Shown here in pieces: positions 62,059 to 64,000 of a stretch of 64,000 bases of DNA. The stretch's first letter is position 1. Every line of letters begins with the position of its first letter. Under the pieces are notes generated by a model. It ran no database searches and was not told the origin of the DNA. It saw only the letters and a program-made list of their open reading frames with translations. This DNA comes from Phocaeicola_A sp963643925. Lineage in GTDB: Bacteria; Bacteroidota; Bacteroidia; Bacteroidales; Bacteroidaceae. Both the position numbers and the translations under genes were made by a program. Where the stretch lies: the NCBI GenBank assembly GCA_963643925.1, contig CAVINS010000004.1, forward strand, positions 1 through 64,000, written 5' to 3'.

Positions 62059-64000
62059 TTATAATTCTATTTGTTTGTTACCTTTCATAAATTCCATAAA
62101 ATCCTTCTCACTGAGGTCGCATCCGCTCAGGTCGCTCAGTAGCAGCATGGCCTGTTTGCGCTCTGCCTCGTTGTCCGCCAGGTTGATGCGCTTGCACACC
62201 TCACGAAGGTAGGCACTCTTATTGTCTATCCTCTCCATCGCACGTTTGAACTCATCGGCATGTTTCTTCAGCTCCTCATCGTAGGCAGCCGAAACCAGTC
62301 GGCCGTTGAGTTGCTGTGTCTTGAGACGGAGGAAGCTGTCAAACAGGGCGACACCCTGTTGTAAGGAATGCTCCATAGCGTCCGTTGTCACGGACAGCTC
62401 TTCGTCGCTATAGTCAGTAACCTCCTCCTGTGGGGCATCCCCCGCTATTCTCTTGTGGCCTCCGGTATACTCCGAGACGCCGTCGAGCAGATTCCTGGCC
62501 ATATTCCTGTCGGCATGCAGATTGTCCGCCAACAAGTTGGTAAACTGCGAGAGGTTCTGCTCGATGTCGGCAGGCAACATAGGGGCTTTCCGGTAATCGG
62601 GGATGTCGACCGTACGCACTAACTTCTCGTCTATCTTGCTCTCCATGATTTCCCGTCCCAACTTCAGCATGGCCACGATATCGCGCAGATGGGTCAGCAT
62701 CTTCAGCCTCAACTCGTCGGAGCAGACAATCTTGTTCTTAATTTCGTTGGAGACCTTCGACAGTTCACTCGACAGGCGGGCATACTCATTCTTCAGTTGA
62801 CTTTGGGCTGTGCGATGCGCCTGCAGTTCGTCTTTGTCCAACTTCAAATCTACCTGATAGCCCTCATATTCCCTGATGAGGGGGAAGCACGCCGCATTCC
62901 ACTCCGAGTAATTGCGGTAATACTGCCGATTGGCATTCCCCAGGGTGAACCAGTTTGCCAGGAAAAAGGGTTTGGAGGGTTTCTTCGACTTGGCTTCTAG
63001 GTAACTGGCCCGCTTGGACTCCAGTGTCGAGGTGATGTCGCTAATGAGCGAGGTGTAGACATCAATGTTCTGCAAATGGTCGTTCATCTCTGTGTCGCAC
63101 ACCTTCAGCTGCCGCAGCAACTCCTGGCGCCGCTCTTCCAACGGGCGGACTGACTCGTCGACATAGAGTCCGTCCAACATCGCCTTCAGGTCCGAGGCCA
63201 TCAGCTTCTCGCCATACCGCAGGAAGACGCTGGCCTTCGGGATGACGACATCGTTCAGTGTCTTGCAGATTACCAACAGCCGGCCCATGTCCGCCTTGAT
63301 GCGAGTGGCATCGTGCTTCACACTGGTCTGAAACGTCGTCAGGTCCGACTTCAAGCGGTTCGTGCGCTCGCCCGTCGCCATGTAATGGTCCAGCATAGTG
63401 AGCCCGGCCATCGCCAGTCCCAACGCCTTGCTGCCGTTGGCCGCGGACTTGTAGGCTTGCAACGAGCCTTGCAACGACGTGCGAAAGCTGTCAGAAATCT
63501 CTCCCATCAAGGCTGCGCACTTGTCCGACAGTTTGTTGTACTCCAGCTCCACATACTTCAACATCTCGTCCACATCCAACCACTCGATGCGGTTGAAGTC
63601 GAACAGATCCGGCGACACCATCTTGATGGAGTCTCCATAGATATCTATCAGTTTCAGGGCATAGTCCCGATAGGTGTTGCCTATGTCCGTGCGCAGGGAG
63701 GTGAAGTCCTCGATGTTTCCCCGCACGCTGTCCTCGGCATAGTGGTAAGCCTCCACCATCTTGGTATAGTGGTCAAACATGGAGGAGGCCTTGCTCCTCA
63801 CCTCCTTCACACCATTGGTACCCATGATGATGTCGCCCATTCGCGACGCGCCCTTGGCAAGTACCAAATTGAGGTTTTGGTCTATCCTGTCACCCAATCT
63901 GTCCAGTGCAGACGAAGACAGCGACAGTTCCTTCTCCGCCATCTTCAGCGCTTCCTCCCGGTTGCCTTGCTCCAGGCTGTCGGTCAACTCATACTCCGCC
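62059..64000 (-). CDS. Large coiled-coil protein, 5' end beyond the window
   Basis: At least 647 residues, open to the right edge: before the TTG at 63987 the frame still reads AEYEL, so the real start lies outside. Largely helical, with coiled-coil stretches (ELQAHRTAQSQLKNEYARLSSE, SALDRLGDRIDQNL) and a short non-helical patch KKPSKPFFLANWFTLGNA. No family recognised; the shape recalls TelA-like toxic-anion-resistance or cell-envelope scaffolding proteins, but without a diagnostic motif. Cotranscribed with DUF4112 and the WYL regulator. Confidence 0.8.
   Translation of the reverse strand, partial: AEYELTDSLEQGNREEALKMAEKELSLSSSALDRLGDRIDQNLNLVLAKGASRMGDIIMGTNGVKEVRSKASSMFDHYTKMVEAYHYAEDSVRGNIEDFTSLRTDIGNTYRDYALKLIDIYGDSIKMVSPDLFDFNRIEWLDVDEMLKYVELEYNKLSDKCAALMGEISDSFRTSLQGSLQAYKSAANGSKALGLAMAGLTMLDHYMATGERTNRLKSDLTTFQTSVKHDATRIKADMGRLLVICKTLNDVVIPKASVFLRYGEKLMASDLKAMLDGLYVDESVRPLEERRQELLRQLKVCDTEMNDHLQNIDVYTSLISDITSTLESKRASYLEAKSKKPSKPFFLANWFTLGNANRQYYRNYSEWNAACFPLIREYEGYQVDLKLDKDELQAHRTAQSQLKNEYARLSSELSKVSNEIKNKIVCSDELRLKMLTHLRDIVAMLKLGREIMESKIDEKLVRTVDIPDYRKAPMLPADIEQNLSQFTNLLADNLHADRNMARNLLDGVSEYTGGHKRIAGDAPQEEVTDYSDEELSVTTDAMEHSLQQGVALFDSFLRLKTQQLNGRLVSAAYDEELKKHADEFKRAMERIDNKSAYLREVCKRINLADNEAERKQAMLLLSDLSGCDLSEKDFMEFMKGNKQIEL

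Overview
The window looks like chromosomal DNA of a gut-type Bacteroidales (Bacteroides, Phocaeicola or a close relative). The signs are a SusC/SusD pair, LruC and DUF5606 family proteins, a long NusB, the L25-Pth-Hsp15 and NusB-YajC-YbbR-CoaE gene orders, and many promoters of the Bacteroides type (TTTG or TTG, about 19-21 bases, then TAnnTTTG). I see no rRNA, tRNA, CRISPR array or intact insertion sequence.

Layout. 1-4.9 kb: the start of a SusD lipoprotein, its SusC partner and two unknown envelope proteins, all on the minus strand. 5-7.2 kb: gmd and fcl, which make GDP-L-fucose. 7.5-16.9 kb: envelope and carbohydrate genes (GH2 beta-galactosidase-like enzyme, GH43-like lipoprotein, a metzincin-like protease, a TPR-like lipoprotein), plus a histidine-rich CobW GTPase and ruvA. 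17.0-21.5 kb: a visibly A/T-richer accessory block. It holds a minus-strand operon of three genes joined by two 4-base ATGA overlaps (an unknown 85-residue protein, a RecQ helicase fused to a phosphoribosyltransferase, and a DprA-like protein). Facing away from it is a HigB-HigA toxin-antitoxin pair. This is the best candidate here for an undescribed genome-defence or DNA-processing system.

21.8-34.9 kb is mostly housekeeping: a tRNA nucleotidyltransferase, an LruC lipoprotein, a large receiver/PEP-synthase-like protein, L25-Pth-Hsp15, a PUR-alpha-like protein, NusB, YajC-YbbR-CoaE and DUF5606. 35.1-43.7 kb: ptb-buk, then the leucine operon leuA-leuC-leuD-(citramalate/isopropylmalate synthase)-leuB. 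The leucine operon is preceded by a complete attenuator: a 27-residue Ile/Leu-rich leader peptide with mutually exclusive antiterminator and terminator hairpins. 43.9-51.2 kb: an outer-membrane biogenesis operon (three SurA/PpiC-type proteins, an OstA-like protein, a small membrane protein) ending in mutL. 51.3-56.4 kb: a sulfhydrylase of methionine synthesis, a thioesterase, glutamate dehydrogenase and phenylacetate-CoA ligase. 56.5-60.3 kb: a thiamine uptake operon under a TPP riboswitch (TonB receptor, PnuT), followed on the same strand by a separate short transcription unit that may encode tiny peptides. 60.5-64 kb: a WYL regulator, a DUF4112 protein and a large coiled-coil protein that runs off the window.

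Three different intergenic arrays of 21-22 bp tandem repeats (14.67, 23.25 and 36.05 kb) share one architecture and lie just after gene ends. They are the most striking non-coding pattern in the window.
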